Shown in pieces: positions 55,629 to 63,435 of a stretch of DNA of 64,000 bases. Source of the DNA: Bicyclus anynana. Lineage: Eukaryota; Arthropoda; Insecta; Lepidoptera; Nymphalidae. The DNA is taken from the NCBI RefSeq assembly GCF_947172395.1, contig NC_069108.1, positions 1,651,501 to 1,715,500 on the forward strand, read 5' to 3'. A model generated the notes under the pieces. It had not been told where the DNA came from. It saw only the letters and a program-made list of their open reading frames with translations, and ran no database searches. Position numbers and translations under genes: made by a program. Positions within the stretch are counted from its first letter, which is position 1; every line of letters starts with the position of its first letter.

Positions 55629-57535
55629 AAAGTCAAAATTCATTTATTTTAAATAGGTTTACTTTACAAGCTCTTTCGAAACGTCAGGTAATAATATTAA
55701 ACTTAAGATAATGGTGATAATAATCATTCGAAAACTTATAATTAAAGTTACGAGGGTTCCAAACGCGCCTTGGTCCGAGAAGAGCCCACAACAAATTTAG
55801 CAAAGGTTTATTTTTTTTTATTTATCACCATTTTACTAAGTTATTTAAAAATAGGCACACAGTCGTATAATACAGTTTAACACCAAGCTTTTTTATCATT
55901 TAAATAGGTTTGAGGTTTTCATCCGTGGTTCCCGTTCCCTTAGGAATACGGGGATAATATAGTCTATAGTCTTCCTCGATAAATGGGCTATCTAACACTG
56001 AAATAATTTTTCAAATCAGACTATTCGTTTCAGAGATTAGTGTGTTCAAACAAACAAACTCTTCAGCTTAATAATATTAAGTATTTGTTACCGGCGAGGT
56101 GGAGTGGCGTCGAGTTCCTGCCGTGCGAGTCTCGGCAGTTGACGTTTTGCGGTGTAATCAGTTTTCTGGAACAATAATAATTATTTTAGAGCATTTTCTA
56201 ACTCGATGACAGACGGCCCAATTAATACTAAAGATCAGTCACTGTACCCTAGCGGAAATAAAAGAAGATATTTTTTAACTATTTTTGATTATACAAATCT
56301 ACGAATTTACTTTAATTTTTTCGAAATAATATTCATTATCTACCAGGAAATGCAACATTAATATGGGTATTAATGGCGGATAGATGACGTTTTCAATGCA
56401 GTAATCGATTTGACGTTTGCTGTCAATTGTCATGTCATAGTTGCTCTATGTGCGCCATCTTGATGTAACTCAGAAACTTGGGTTTTTATTTTATTTATTT
56501 CTTTCATTTAGTTAGATTTATTCACTTTAATAAATTTTAATACTATCCTTGTATTTTTTAAATTATAATGATACGGAGTACAAGTGTTGACCTGAATTGG
56601 ACCTTCTCGGACGTGTCGCTGTCGCCGGCGCGCACCGGCTGCAGTCAACTGACTTATTGTGAACCTCATGTAGCCAGTAATACGGTTCACACATCAGCAC
56701 TCACTTGGCTCGCGCGAGGTCGCCGCGCTTGGCCGCGTCCGCCGTGTCGCTGTCGCCGGCGCGCACCGGCTGCAGTCAACTGACCTATTGTGAACCTAAT
56801 GTAGCCAGTAATACGGTTCACACATCAGCACTCACTTGGCTCGCGCGAGGTCGCCGCGCTTGGCCGCGTCCGCCGTGTCGCTGTCGCCGGCGCGCACCGG
56901 CTGCAGTCAACTGACCTATTGTGAACCTAATGTAGCCAGTAATACGGTTCACACATCAGCACTCACTTGGCTCGCGCGAGGTCGCCGCGCTTGGCCGCGT
57001 CCGCCGTGTCGCTGTCGCCGGCGCGCACCGGCTGCAGTCAACTGACCTATTGTGAACCTAATGTAGCCAGTAATACGGTTCACACATCAGCACTCACTTG
57101 GCTCGCGCGAGGTCGCCGCGCTTGGCCGCGTCCGCCGTGTCGCTGTCGCCGGCGCGCACCGGCTGCAGTCAACTGACCTATTGTGAACCTAATGTAGCCA
57201 GTAATACGGTTCACACATCAGCACTCACTTGGCTCGCGCGAGGTCGCCGCGCTTGGCCGCGTCCAGCAGCGCCGCGTCGCCGCGCAGCGCGTCCGCCGTG
57301 TCGCTGTCGCCGGCGCGCACCGGCTGCAGTCAACTGACCTATTGTGAACCTCATGTAGCCAGTAATACGGTTCACACATCAGCACTCACTTGGCTCGCGC
57401 GAGGTCGCCGCGCTTGGCCGCGTCCAGCAGCGCCGCGTCGCCGCGCAGCGCGTCCGCCGTGTCGCTGTCGCCGGCGCGCACCAGCTGCAGCGGCGTCAGA
57501 CCGTCGCGGTTGCGCCGCGTCGGGTCCGCACCGTG
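45425..57535 (-). CDS. TNKS: Tankyrase (PARP5), 3' half of the gene: ankyrin end, SAM and PARP domains
   Basis: Eleven exons on the minus strand join in phase to give the last 539 residues of tankyrase: 57390-57535, 56092-56165, 55271-55503, 53986-54198, 53381-53493, 52360-52523, 51366-51529, 49745-49907, 47707-47833, 46578-46734, 45425-45490. Order is the last ankyrin repeats, a Pro/Ser/Ala linker, SAM domain, PARP catalytic domain. The H-Y-E catalytic triad is present (LFHGS, GIYFAE, VVYRGEQ) and the tankyrase-specific zinc ligand set C-x2-H-x4-C-x2-C is intact (CPQHKDRSCYLC). Known function: poly-ADP-ribosylation of proteins bound by the ankyrin clusters (axin and others), acting in cytoplasm and nucleus. 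No further ankyrin exon was found up to 64000, so the first half lies outside. Two exons have tandemly repeated 3' ends. The protein looks functional. Confidence 0.95.
45521..45718 (-). mobile_element. Lep1-type Helitron in the last tankyrase intron
   Basis: CTAGCTAATGCCGCGTGGTT to CTTCAGCTTCATATATTAG. It begins about 30 bases upstream of the last exon's acceptor. Confidence 0.82.
45735..46280 (-). mobile_element. Helitron-like element with embedded repeat
   Basis: CTAGCGGACGCCCGCGGCTT at left; ACGCGGACGAAGTCGCGGGC at the other side (46251) points the opposite way, so two ends face each other. The centre (45890-46200) shares ACTCCCC-TTCCACTCAAGTCA with 42000-42130 and 54400-54600. Confidence 0.5.
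46578..46734 (-). CDS. TNKS: Tankyrase exon: PARP domain with catalytic Glu
   Basis: Encodes RVTLGRAFQLASAMKMAHAP, PPGHHSV and EYVVYRGEQ; the Glu of RGEQ is the third triad residue. The frame stays open for 15 codons past the GTGGGT donor, but the true C-terminus is found in the next exon. Confidence 0.95.
46905..47662. repeat. 36-bp minisatellite in a tankyrase intron
   Basis: About 20 units of 36 bases built on GTAGTTGACGTACTCTAGCC and CTACTCATCAT. Variants differ at the GACATG/GAGATG/GATAAT position and occur in ordered blocks. Because 36 is divisible by three, one minus-strand frame stays open for 259 codons; this is not a gene. Confidence 0.95.
47707..47833 (-). CDS. TNKS: Tankyrase exon: PARP domain with catalytic Tyr and zinc site
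   Basis: Encodes GGMFGAGIYFAEHSSKSNQY then GCPQHKDRSCYLCHR, carrying the triad Tyr and all four zinc ligands known from tankyrase structures. Acceptor TCGCAG, donor GTGAGT. Confidence 0.96.
47879..48320 (-). mobile_element. SINE-D split by SINE-C
   Basis: SINE-D halves are 47879-47924 and 48216-48320. Target duplication AAAGACTG lies at 47917-47924 and 48216-48223. Confidence 0.85.
47925..48215 (+). mobile_element. SINE-C inserted in SINE-D
   Basis: Head GAGGCGCAGTGGGTAGTGAC and GTGGGTTCGATTCCCACAAC; tail GGGGCTAGATAG then TTATTA repeats. Confidence 0.87.
48320..48485 (-). mobile_element. SINE-A, degenerate
   Basis: ATGTACGGCTCACTGTAGAG, GATTTCACACACGTAGAGAA and CCGTTTGAGACACGT identify the body; the head is missing. 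Confidence 0.7.
48551..49744 (-). repeat. 140-bp tandem array made of a tankyrase PARP exon end plus splice donor
   Basis: Eight extra copies follow the genuine exon at a 140-base period. Each holds the last 87 bases of the exon (from ERMLFHGSP to YIG), the GTGAGC donor and 53 bases of intron. Copies are almost identical, differing at one base (A/T in CTCCGCAGGC / CTCCGCTGGC). The unit edge coincides with GCGCTCGCCGGGCG, which occurs in the exon (49818-49831) and in the intron (48558-48571). Confidence 0.95.
49745..49907 (-). CDS. TNKS: Tankyrase exon: PARP domain with catalytic His
   Basis: Encodes IQKLVNGRLWERYQHRRREV, then ERMLFHGSPFINAIVQKGFD and ERHAYIG. The His of LFHGS is the first residue of the H-Y-E triad. 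The last 87 bases of the exon and its donor are repeated eight more times downstream (see the 140-bp array). Confidence 0.95.
49940..50253. mobile_element. MITE with TCAGACCAAT ends in a tankyrase intron
   Basis: TCAGACCAATTATTTATAG at left, ATAATTGGCCTGA at right; AGGACCTGTA / AGGTCCT inner repeats. A partial copy lies at 51100-51308. Confidence 0.8.
50366..50814. mobile_element. piggyBac-like MITE flanked by TTAA
   Basis: TTAA at both ends and terminal repeats GAGCGCGCAA / TTGCACACTC. Same family as 41412-41877. Confidence 0.77.
50938..50967. repeat. (AT)n microsatellite
   Basis: About 14 AT units in a tankyrase intron. Confidence 0.85.
51366..51529 (-). CDS. TNKS: Tankyrase exon: start of PARP domain
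   Basis: Encodes a short linker, GTTLVDVTP, an acidic stretch, then EREMQAGVRMHRDHAGGHF and RYNIVR. This corresponds to the N-terminal part of the catalytic domain. Acceptor CAACAG, donor GTGAGT. Confidence 0.93.
52360..52523 (-). CDS. TNKS: Tankyrase exon: SAM domain
   Basis: Encodes IGLEQLAPVLEREQITVDIL and AYGHRHRLLKA, both hallmarks of the tankyrase SAM domain, which polymerises the protein head to tail in characterised tankyrases. Donor GTAAGA, acceptor TTCCAG. Confidence 0.95.
52755..53335. repeat. ~120-bp tandem repeat in a tankyrase intron
   Basis: Nearly five units, each with GGTCTGATGATGGA, AGGTGGCCATAGGAACTCC, TTGAGTTTGGGCTCATTTGA and CTTTGATACTA. It is distantly related to the arrays at 2075-2430 and 27530-27930. 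Confidence 0.9.
53381..53493 (-). CDS. TNKS: Tankyrase exon: Ser-rich linker before SAM
   Basis: Encodes VMASTYWSEGSRGSLEDAAG and a serine-rich end (SESLHTFLT). The acceptor is TTGCAG and the donor GTATAC is weak but keeps phase 2 into the SAM exon. Family linkers are also serine-rich, so identity rests mainly on position and phase. Confidence 0.8.
53986..54198 (-). CDS. TNKS: Tankyrase exon: final ankyrin repeat and Pro/Ala linker
   Basis: Begins LAHGADPFLKNQEGQTALEL and then runs into a linker very rich in Pro, Ala and Ser. The linker is poorly conserved in the family; its GC-rich coding strand gives several spurious long frames on the other strand. Confidence 0.92.
54660..54749. repeat. 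Hairpin with 43-bp arms in a tankyrase intron
   Basis: Arms 54660-54702 and 54707-54749, few mismatches, loop ACTA. GATGCGTGCTGCYATCT inside the arms also occurs at 51663. A LINE fragment abuts it at 54745. Confidence 0.82.
54745..55190 (-). mobile_element. LINE 3' fragment in a tankyrase intron
   Basis: Frame 54851-55138 reads MLHIPWTAHRTNASVLKQLN and ILEYFGHIARREGDNLEK, the C-terminal part of an RTE-type protein, like 60440-61080 on the other strand. Confidence 0.8.
55271..55503 (-). CDS. TNKS: Tankyrase exon: two to three ankyrin repeats
   Basis: Encodes GYNNLEVAEALLEAGAAV, then DKGGLVPLHNAASYGHVE and FTPLHEAAHKARTQLCALL. The ankyrin pattern TPLHxAA is clear. Acceptor TTACAG, donor GTAAGT. 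Confidence 0.95.
55561..55626. repeat. (TCATCG/TCG)n microsatellite
   Basis: CAT repeats pass into about fifteen TCG units, directly followed by the LINE tail at 55627. Confidence 0.9.
55627..55900 (-). mobile_element. LINE 3' UTR tail
   Basis: CATTTATTTTAAATAGGTTT and GAGGGTTCCAAACGCGCCTT, same tail family as 39008. Followed by a truncated Lep1 Helitron (55911-56080). Confidence 0.7.
56092..56165 (-). CDS. TNKS: Tankyrase exon: start of last ankyrin cluster
   Basis: A 74-base exon encoding KLITPQNVNCRDSHGRNSTP and LHLA, closely matching the family motif NVNCRD-x2-GR-x-STPLHLA. Acceptor TTCCAG and donor GTAACA; phase 2 in, phase 1 out, consistent with both neighbours. Confidence 0.93.
56605..57389 (-). 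repeat. 131/161-bp tandem array made of a tankyrase ankyrin exon end plus splice donor
   Basis: Five extra donors (TTGGCTCGCGCGAGG side, GTGAGT on the minus strand) follow the genuine exon at 57390. Four units are 131 bases and the copy nearest the exon is 161. The shorter ones lack 30 exon bases lying between two GCGTCC hexamers, an in-frame loss. Exon sequence joins intron sequence at GCTGCAG in every unit. Confidence 0.93.
57390..57535 (-). CDS. TNKS: Tankyrase exon: ankyrin repeat and inter-cluster helix
   Basis: Starts HGADPTRRNRDG and continues with RGDAALLDAAKRGDLARAK, the conserved link into the last ankyrin cluster. It ends in phase 2 with GTGAGT. A 3' acceptor (GCGCAG) precedes it. 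Its 3' part is the source of the tandem array at 56.6-57.39 kb. Confidence 0.9.
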
Positions 57536-57582
57536 CTGCGCGTGGCGGAGACGGGTCGACATCAAAATTAGAAATTCAAAAA

Positions 57583-57770
57583 AAATCAAAATTCATTTGT
57601 TTCAATTAGGCTTAGTTTACAAGCAATTTTGAAAGGTCAAAATTATGTCATAATTTAATTTAATCTAATGGTGGTAATAATAATCGAAATCTTTAAAATT
57701 AAAGTTACGAGGGTTCCAAACACGCCTTGGTCCGTGAAGAGCCCACAACAAACTCAGCCAAGGTTTAATC
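57583..57770 (-). mobile_element. LINE 3' UTR tail
   Basis: AAAATTCATTTGTTTCAATT and GAGGGTTCCAAACACGCC. After it 57820-57945 repeats 54330-54450 (AAGAATGTTACCAATAAACC), then a SINE-A scrap at 57950-58048. Confidence 0.68.
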
Positions 57771-58421
57771 GGAAGCGGATTTAAAGCTCAAAACACTATT
57801 TTTGAGTGAAAGTCTGTCTATTCTAACAATACCCACCAAGAATGTTACCAATAAACCCTCGAATGGCAGAGTGAAGTCCCGGACTTGTGATCGAAGGATG
57901 TAGGGTTAAAGAGGTCTTTTAAAACTAGTAAACAAACCCCTCCAATCTGTATTGGGCCAGCGTGGTGCACTATTGGCATAAACCCTCTCATTCTGAGAGG
58001 AGACTCGAGCTCAGCAAAGCAAAGTGAGCCGAATATGGGTTGATAATGTTGAACAATCCCCTTTTACACTCAAGTCATCACACTAATATTATAAAGGCGA
58101 AAGTTTGTGTGTAAGTGTGTAAGTGTGAAAGTGTGTAAGTATGTTTGTTTCTCTTTTACGCTGCGGCCACTGAAGCGATATGGCTGAAATTTGGAATGGA
58201 AATAGATTTTACTCTAGATTAACACATAGGCTACTTTTCATCCCGGAAAAATCCCGTGGGATTTGTGAAAATACAATATTAAATCCATACTAATGTTATA
58301 AAGGCGATAAGGTCAGCCGTATTCGGCTAAGGAGAGGTAGAGCAGACTGCAGGACACTCCAATCTGTTCAATAGAATCTTTTCTGATCACTCGAGAAAAG
58401 ACGATTTTGCTGAAATCGCTC

Positions 58422-58871
58422 AATAGGGATGATGACAGTTTTTTAAATTGTATATAAATTAAGAGTATGCTAATAGTAAAACAATTTTGTAAAAGTAACA
58501 GGGTATCTGCGATCACTACTTTCGGAGCTACAGGGATTTAAAGGGTCAGATTTGCGGCGCTGCCATAATGATTGTTAGATTTGTATGGGCGTTCAAACAA
58601 AATTACTAATATCTTTGTTATTTGTGCGTTTATGTTTATATATAGTTCAAAATATTAAAAATGTCACATTTAATGTAAGGAAGCTAAAACTGTATGAATT
58701 TTCATCTAATTACGATAAAAGATGTTTAATAGATTTTGAAATTTTATAATCTTATTTATTTTGCAAATATCCAGACAATGTTTGCTTTTATGTATAAATT
58801 AGTTAACAATGACCTACTTTACCCGCATGTATCTTAAAAATCAATATATTCAAACCTAGTCATCATCCCCA
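58422..58871 (+). mobile_element. ~500-bp MITE, internally deleted
   Basis: AATAGGGATGATGAC to GTCATCATCCCC; lacks the GGATCCCTGAAAAACGCCCC segment. Confidence 0.83.
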
Positions 58872-58989
58872 GTCTTTCCTAGTATCGTCGGATGCGGTTC
58901 CCCCATGCAGCGATTTTCTGCTTCAACGATATTCGTTAAAAACTCAAGTGGGATCGATTTCAACAATTCGACGTCGCCGGGTTCTAAGT

Positions 58990-59318
58990 GACGGCCTCCG
59001 TGGCGCAGTGGTATGCGCGGTGGTTCTACAAAACAGAGGTCCTGGGTTCGATCCCCAGCTGGGCAGATGAAGATCTTCTTAATTTGTCCAGGTCTTGTGG
59101 GAGGCTTCGGCCGTGGCTAGTTACCACCCTACCGACAAAGACGTACCGCCAAGCGATTTAGCGTTCCGGTACGATGCCGTGTAGAAACCGAAAGGGGTGT
59201 GGATTTTCATCCTCCTCCTAACAAGTTAGCCCGCTTCCATCTTAGACTGCATCATCACTTACCATCAGGTGAGATTGTAGTCAAGAGCTAACTTGTAAAG
59301 AATAAAAAAATAAAAAAA
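58990..59318 (+). mobile_element. SINE-B, full-length, plus orientation
   Basis: Best-preserved copy: A box TGGCGCAGTGGTATGCG, B box GGTTCGATCCC, ending AACTTGTAAAGAATAAAAAA. Confidence 0.92.
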
Positions 59319-59319
59319 A

Positions 59320-60115
59320 GTTTTCTTTCACTCCGAGTTCTCCTCCTTATCTGTAGGAGAAATTTACATTCGTGGGACTGTAATCCGGTCAACCGTCTGT
59401 CACAAATCATTATGATAGAAATTTCTATTCAAAATTCCTCTTTGAGAGTGAATGAACTGAGGCACTATTTTTTACCAATACAGAACAGGTCATCACTATG
59501 AAACAAAAAAGGATGGCATATAGTCCCTCACTACTTCTACAAAATACGTCTATGATTATGAAATTATTATTTTAAAACCGCGCTCTGGGTGCGCGGCCGC
59601 AGACGCGTGGTTTCAAAAATATATTTTTTTATTATCTGTGTACATTATGAGTGTTTTATTCTTTGGTAGAGTAAATTATTGTATAGAAAAGGTAAAAAAC
59701 AAAAGACATAAGAAATAAAGCTAAAAATTTAAATTATAGCGGGTTTTGTGCGATAGTCGGGCAACTATCGCTCGTCTGATTTCAACTATTTTTCTAAAAT
59801 ACGTTGTTTTGCAGTACTAATTACGTTTATTTATTAAAATTAGTTTGTTTAATAATGATTCCCACCAATAAATTAGTTAATATAGCTCCAATACACAACT
59901 TATAAGAAATTGGGTACTAAAGTGCCCACGGGCAGTTGGCGCGTAAACTCCCGCGGGAGGCGCCACTGATGCGGCAAATGCGCGCCAGATGGCCGTCACA
60001 GAGAAGTGGTTAGATATGGTATCATTATTTTACAAAATGACATTAGCATCTGTCAGAAAATTCGCAGGATTAATGATTTTACTATAGTGTGAAATTATTT
60101 GAATGTATGTATTTT
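59320..60115. other. No gene seen
   Basis: Unique-looking AT-rich DNA with short GC-rich islands at 59580-59610 and 59925-60000. Neither contains a frame resembling tankyrase or another protein. At 60118-60200 there is a SINE-C tail. Confidence 0.5.
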
Positions 60116-60439
60116 ATTTTACCCATAACACAAGCTACTCTGTATGCTTACTTTGGGGCTAGATAGTGATGTGTATTGTTTAAGTATATTTATTTATTTA
60201 TTTATACAACCTGCAGTCTCGCGTGTTTGCATTTTCCTAAACCCAAGGTTGCCTGGAAGAAATCGCTACGTAGCGATAAGGCCGTCTTTTGTATCCCACT
60301 TCTGTGCTATACTTTCTTTCCTGTTACTTGTTATTTCTTATGTTGTGGTGTACAAATAAAGTATAAATTAATGTATGATTCTCAACCTCAAACACACTTC
60401 ACAAATTTTATGGTAAAATACCGTATTTGGTACCGCTTA

Positions 60440-61080
60440 AGTAAAAATAATATAAAGTGAGTTTGTCTACCTTGGGTCGTTACTGTCAGACAAGGGAGGA
60501 AGTCAGCAGGACATTAGAAGACGCATCCAAATCTCCAAAAATGCCATGACCAAACTAGTGAGAATTTGGCAAAGCAGACGGGTCTCCAATAACACCAAGA
60601 AGAGACTCGTTAGGACTTTAGTCTTCTCAATTTTCCTTTATGGCGCCGAAGCCTGGACGATAAGGGCCACATACAATTTGCCTTTGAGATGTGGTGTTGG
60701 AGACGGATGCTTCGTATACCGTGGACCGCTAGAAGAACAAACATCTCGATACTGAAACAGCTTCGCATTTCCACTAGACTTTCAACTGTATGTTATCAGA
60801 GGATCTTGAGTTACTTTGGCCATATAGCCCGTCGCCTTCCCGATAACCTGGATAAAGTAATAGTGGTGGGAAAGGTGGAAGGGAAACGACCACGCGGCCG
60901 ATCACCTACCCGCTGGTCTGACCAGGTTAAGTCACTCACTGGACTCCCTGTAACAACAGCCATTACAAGAGCTGAGGACCGGACTGTGTGGAGGGGAATC
61001 GTTAACAACGCATCGAAGGGACTGCAGTGCGGACACGACCTTCAGCAATGAAGAATGCGACCAAGAAGAAGAGAAGAAGT
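60440..61080 (+). mobile_element. RTE-like LINE 3' half, frame-shifted
   Basis: Two overlapping frames read RVSNNTKKRLVRTLVFSIFL, LYGAEAWT and then IPWTARRTNISILKQLRIS, ILSYFGHIARR, GRSPTRWSDQVKSL. The switch near 60690 marks a small deletion. Confidence 0.85.
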
Positions 61081-61342
61081 AAAAATAGATACAGGTAATT
61101 GAGCGACTTAGATTGAAAAGTTGTATTTTTTTTTTAAATTTATTTATGTTGTGGTTTACAAATAAAGAATATATATTATGATATAAGTGCGGTAAGTTGA
61201 AAATTACAGCCGATGCGATATTGCAAGCACGAGCAGTAGGCGAGGGCTATAGTAAAGAAGCAAAGAACCTACATACATAGACTGCCAAAATCATTACCCG
61301 TGCTTCTGGCGTCGCCGTAGTCGGGAAAAAAATTAAGTCATT

Positions 61343-61745
61343 ATCTTATTTCACCAATTTCAATATCGTAATGTATCTCATTACGCACATGTGTCGTAAT
61401 GTAACATAAAAACCTTAATCATCCGTTTAAAAACGGACGGTACTTTTCTAAATCTTCGCAAAGAGTTTTAATGTCAGAAAAGTGCTCAACATTTTATGAA
61501 TAAAATTAACTTTGTGAGATAAAATATAGTAAAAAAACATTTAATTCTTTCATTTTATTAATTGTGACAATAAATATCAACCATTTATCTGTATCAGAAA
61601 TACAAAAATATTAATTTATTTTATTAGTAATACTGGCTGTTCTTGGTGCATTTGCCTAAAAAAACGCACGCACTTCGTTATCTATGCAAAAATGACAAGC
61701 ATATCAAAATGTCATCATATGGAAAACGGGCAAAGATGAAAAAAT
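61343..61745 (+). repeat. ~400-bp direct repeat, copy 1
   Basis: TTATTTCACCAATTTCAATA to ATGGAAAACGGGCAAAGATG; 63040-63435 is the second copy, with few differences. No coding potential or terminal repeats were seen. Confidence 0.85.
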
Positions 61746-61801
61746 TAAGTCATTATCTTTAACATTGGATAGTAGTCATTACAAAAGTTTACATTATACA
61801 A

Positions 61802-62309
61802 AATGGGGATGATGACTAGGTTTGAATATATTGATTTTTATGATACATTCGGGTAATTAGGGTCAATGTTAACTAATTTATACATAAAAAGCAAAGATTG
61901 TCTGGATATTTGCAAAATAAATGAGATTATAAAATTTCAAAAACTACTAAAATTTTTTTATCGTAATTAGATGAAAATTCATACAGTTTTAGCTTCCTTA
62001 CATTAAAATTAACATTTTTTAATATATGAACTATAAAGATAAACGCACAAATAACAAAGATATTAGTAATTTTGTTTGAACGCGCATACAAATCTAACGA
62101 TCATTACATTGCCTATGACGTCATTTTTTCGAGCCATTTTGTATGAGGCGTTTTTCAGGGATCCGCGGCAGCGCCGCAAATCTGACTCTTTAAATCCCTG
62201 TAGCTCCGAAAGTAATGATCGCAGATACCCTGTTACTTTTACAAAATTGCTTTACTATTAGTATACTCTTAATTTATATACAATTTAAAAAACGGTCATC
62301 ATCCCTATT
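61802..62309 (-). mobile_element. ~500-bp MITE, complete
   Basis: AATGGGGATGATGAC to GTCATCATCCCTATT, with GGGATCCGCGGCAGCGCCGC inside. Confidence 0.87.
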
Positions 62310-62501
62310 ATACAAAAAGATTGATAATGATGATAGCGAGACAATTGTTAGACCATTAGCGACGGTAATTAGTTGTCAACAATTATAACATGGGCCGATG
62401 CATCGGTGCGAAGTTCACAGTTCAAGAGTTAAACAGTTATTATTGTACTGTTCGTGTTTACACAGCATTGTGCTAAAGGTTTATTTGTTTTTTATAACAC
62501 A

Positions 62502-62824
62502 CTAGCCGACGCCCGCGACTTTGTCCGCGTGAAACTCCGATGTAAACTTTCAACTACCCCTATCCTACCCCTACCCTACTCCTACCTACCCCTACCCTAC
62601 TTTTCGTTGATTTTTTACACCTTGTGTCTGAAAAATCCAAATATCTTACGGAACCCTATTTTTTTCCAAAATAAAATTTAGCCTATGTTACTTGTGGATA
62701 ATGTAGCTTCGAATGGTGAAAGAATTTTTAGAATCAGTCCAGTAGTTTTTGAGCCTATTCATTACAATCAAACAAACATACAAACAAACAAACAAAGTTT
62801 TCCTCTTTATAATATTGATATAGA
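62502..62824 (-). mobile_element. Helitron-like element
   Basis: CTAGCCGACGCCCGCGACTT to TTATAATATTGATATAGA; abuts the next Helitron directly. Confidence 0.65.
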
Positions 62825-63020
62825 CTAGCTGACGCCACGCAGTTTCACCCGCGTGATTCCCGTTCCTGTGGGTATACGGGGATAATATATAGAATATAGC
62901 CTTCCTCGATAAATGGGCTATCTAACACTGAAAGAATTTTTCAAATCGGAGCAGTAGTTCCAGGGATTAGCGCGTTCAATCTAACAAACAAACTCTTCAG
63001 CTTTATAATATTAGTATAGA
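62825..63020 (-). mobile_element. Lep1-type Helitron
   Basis: CTAGCTGACGCCACGCAGTT to TATAATATTAGTATAGA. Confidence 0.85.
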
Positions 63021-63039
63021 TTTGCTCGTAAAGTATCGC

Positions 63040-63435
63040 TTATTTCACCAATTTCAATATCGTAATGTATCTCATTACGCACATGTGCCGTAATGTAACA
63101 TAAAAACCTTAATCATCCGTTTAAAAATGAACGGCACTTTTCTAAATCTTCGCAAAGAGTTTTTATGTCAGAAAAGTGCTCAACATTTTATGAATAAAAT
63201 TAACTTTGTGAGATAAAATATAGTAAAAAAACATTTAATTCTTTCATTTTATTAATTATGACAATAAATATCAACAATTTATCTGTATCAGGAACACAAA
63301 AATATTAATTTACTTTATTAGTAATACCGGCTGTTTTTGGTGCATTTGCATAAAAAAAAACGCACGCACTTCGCTATCTATGCAAAAATGACAAGCATAT
63401 CAAAATGTTATCATATGGAAAACGGGCAAAGATGC
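63040..63435 (+). repeat. ~400-bp direct repeat, copy 2
   Basis: Second copy of 61343-61745. Beyond it 63440-63880 is AT-rich with nothing recognised, and 63883-64000 is the end of the repeat seen at 31536. Confidence 0.85.

Noticed and set aside
56568..57609. Repeated 69-126 codon plus-strand frames rich in Arg, Ser and Ala
   Set aside because: Opposite strand of the ankyrin-exon array; no protein-like pattern.
1181..59320. tRNA genes (many A and B box matches)
   Set aside because: All belong to SINE copies with long non-tRNA bodies; none has a complete isolated tRNA with an acceptor stem that I can see.
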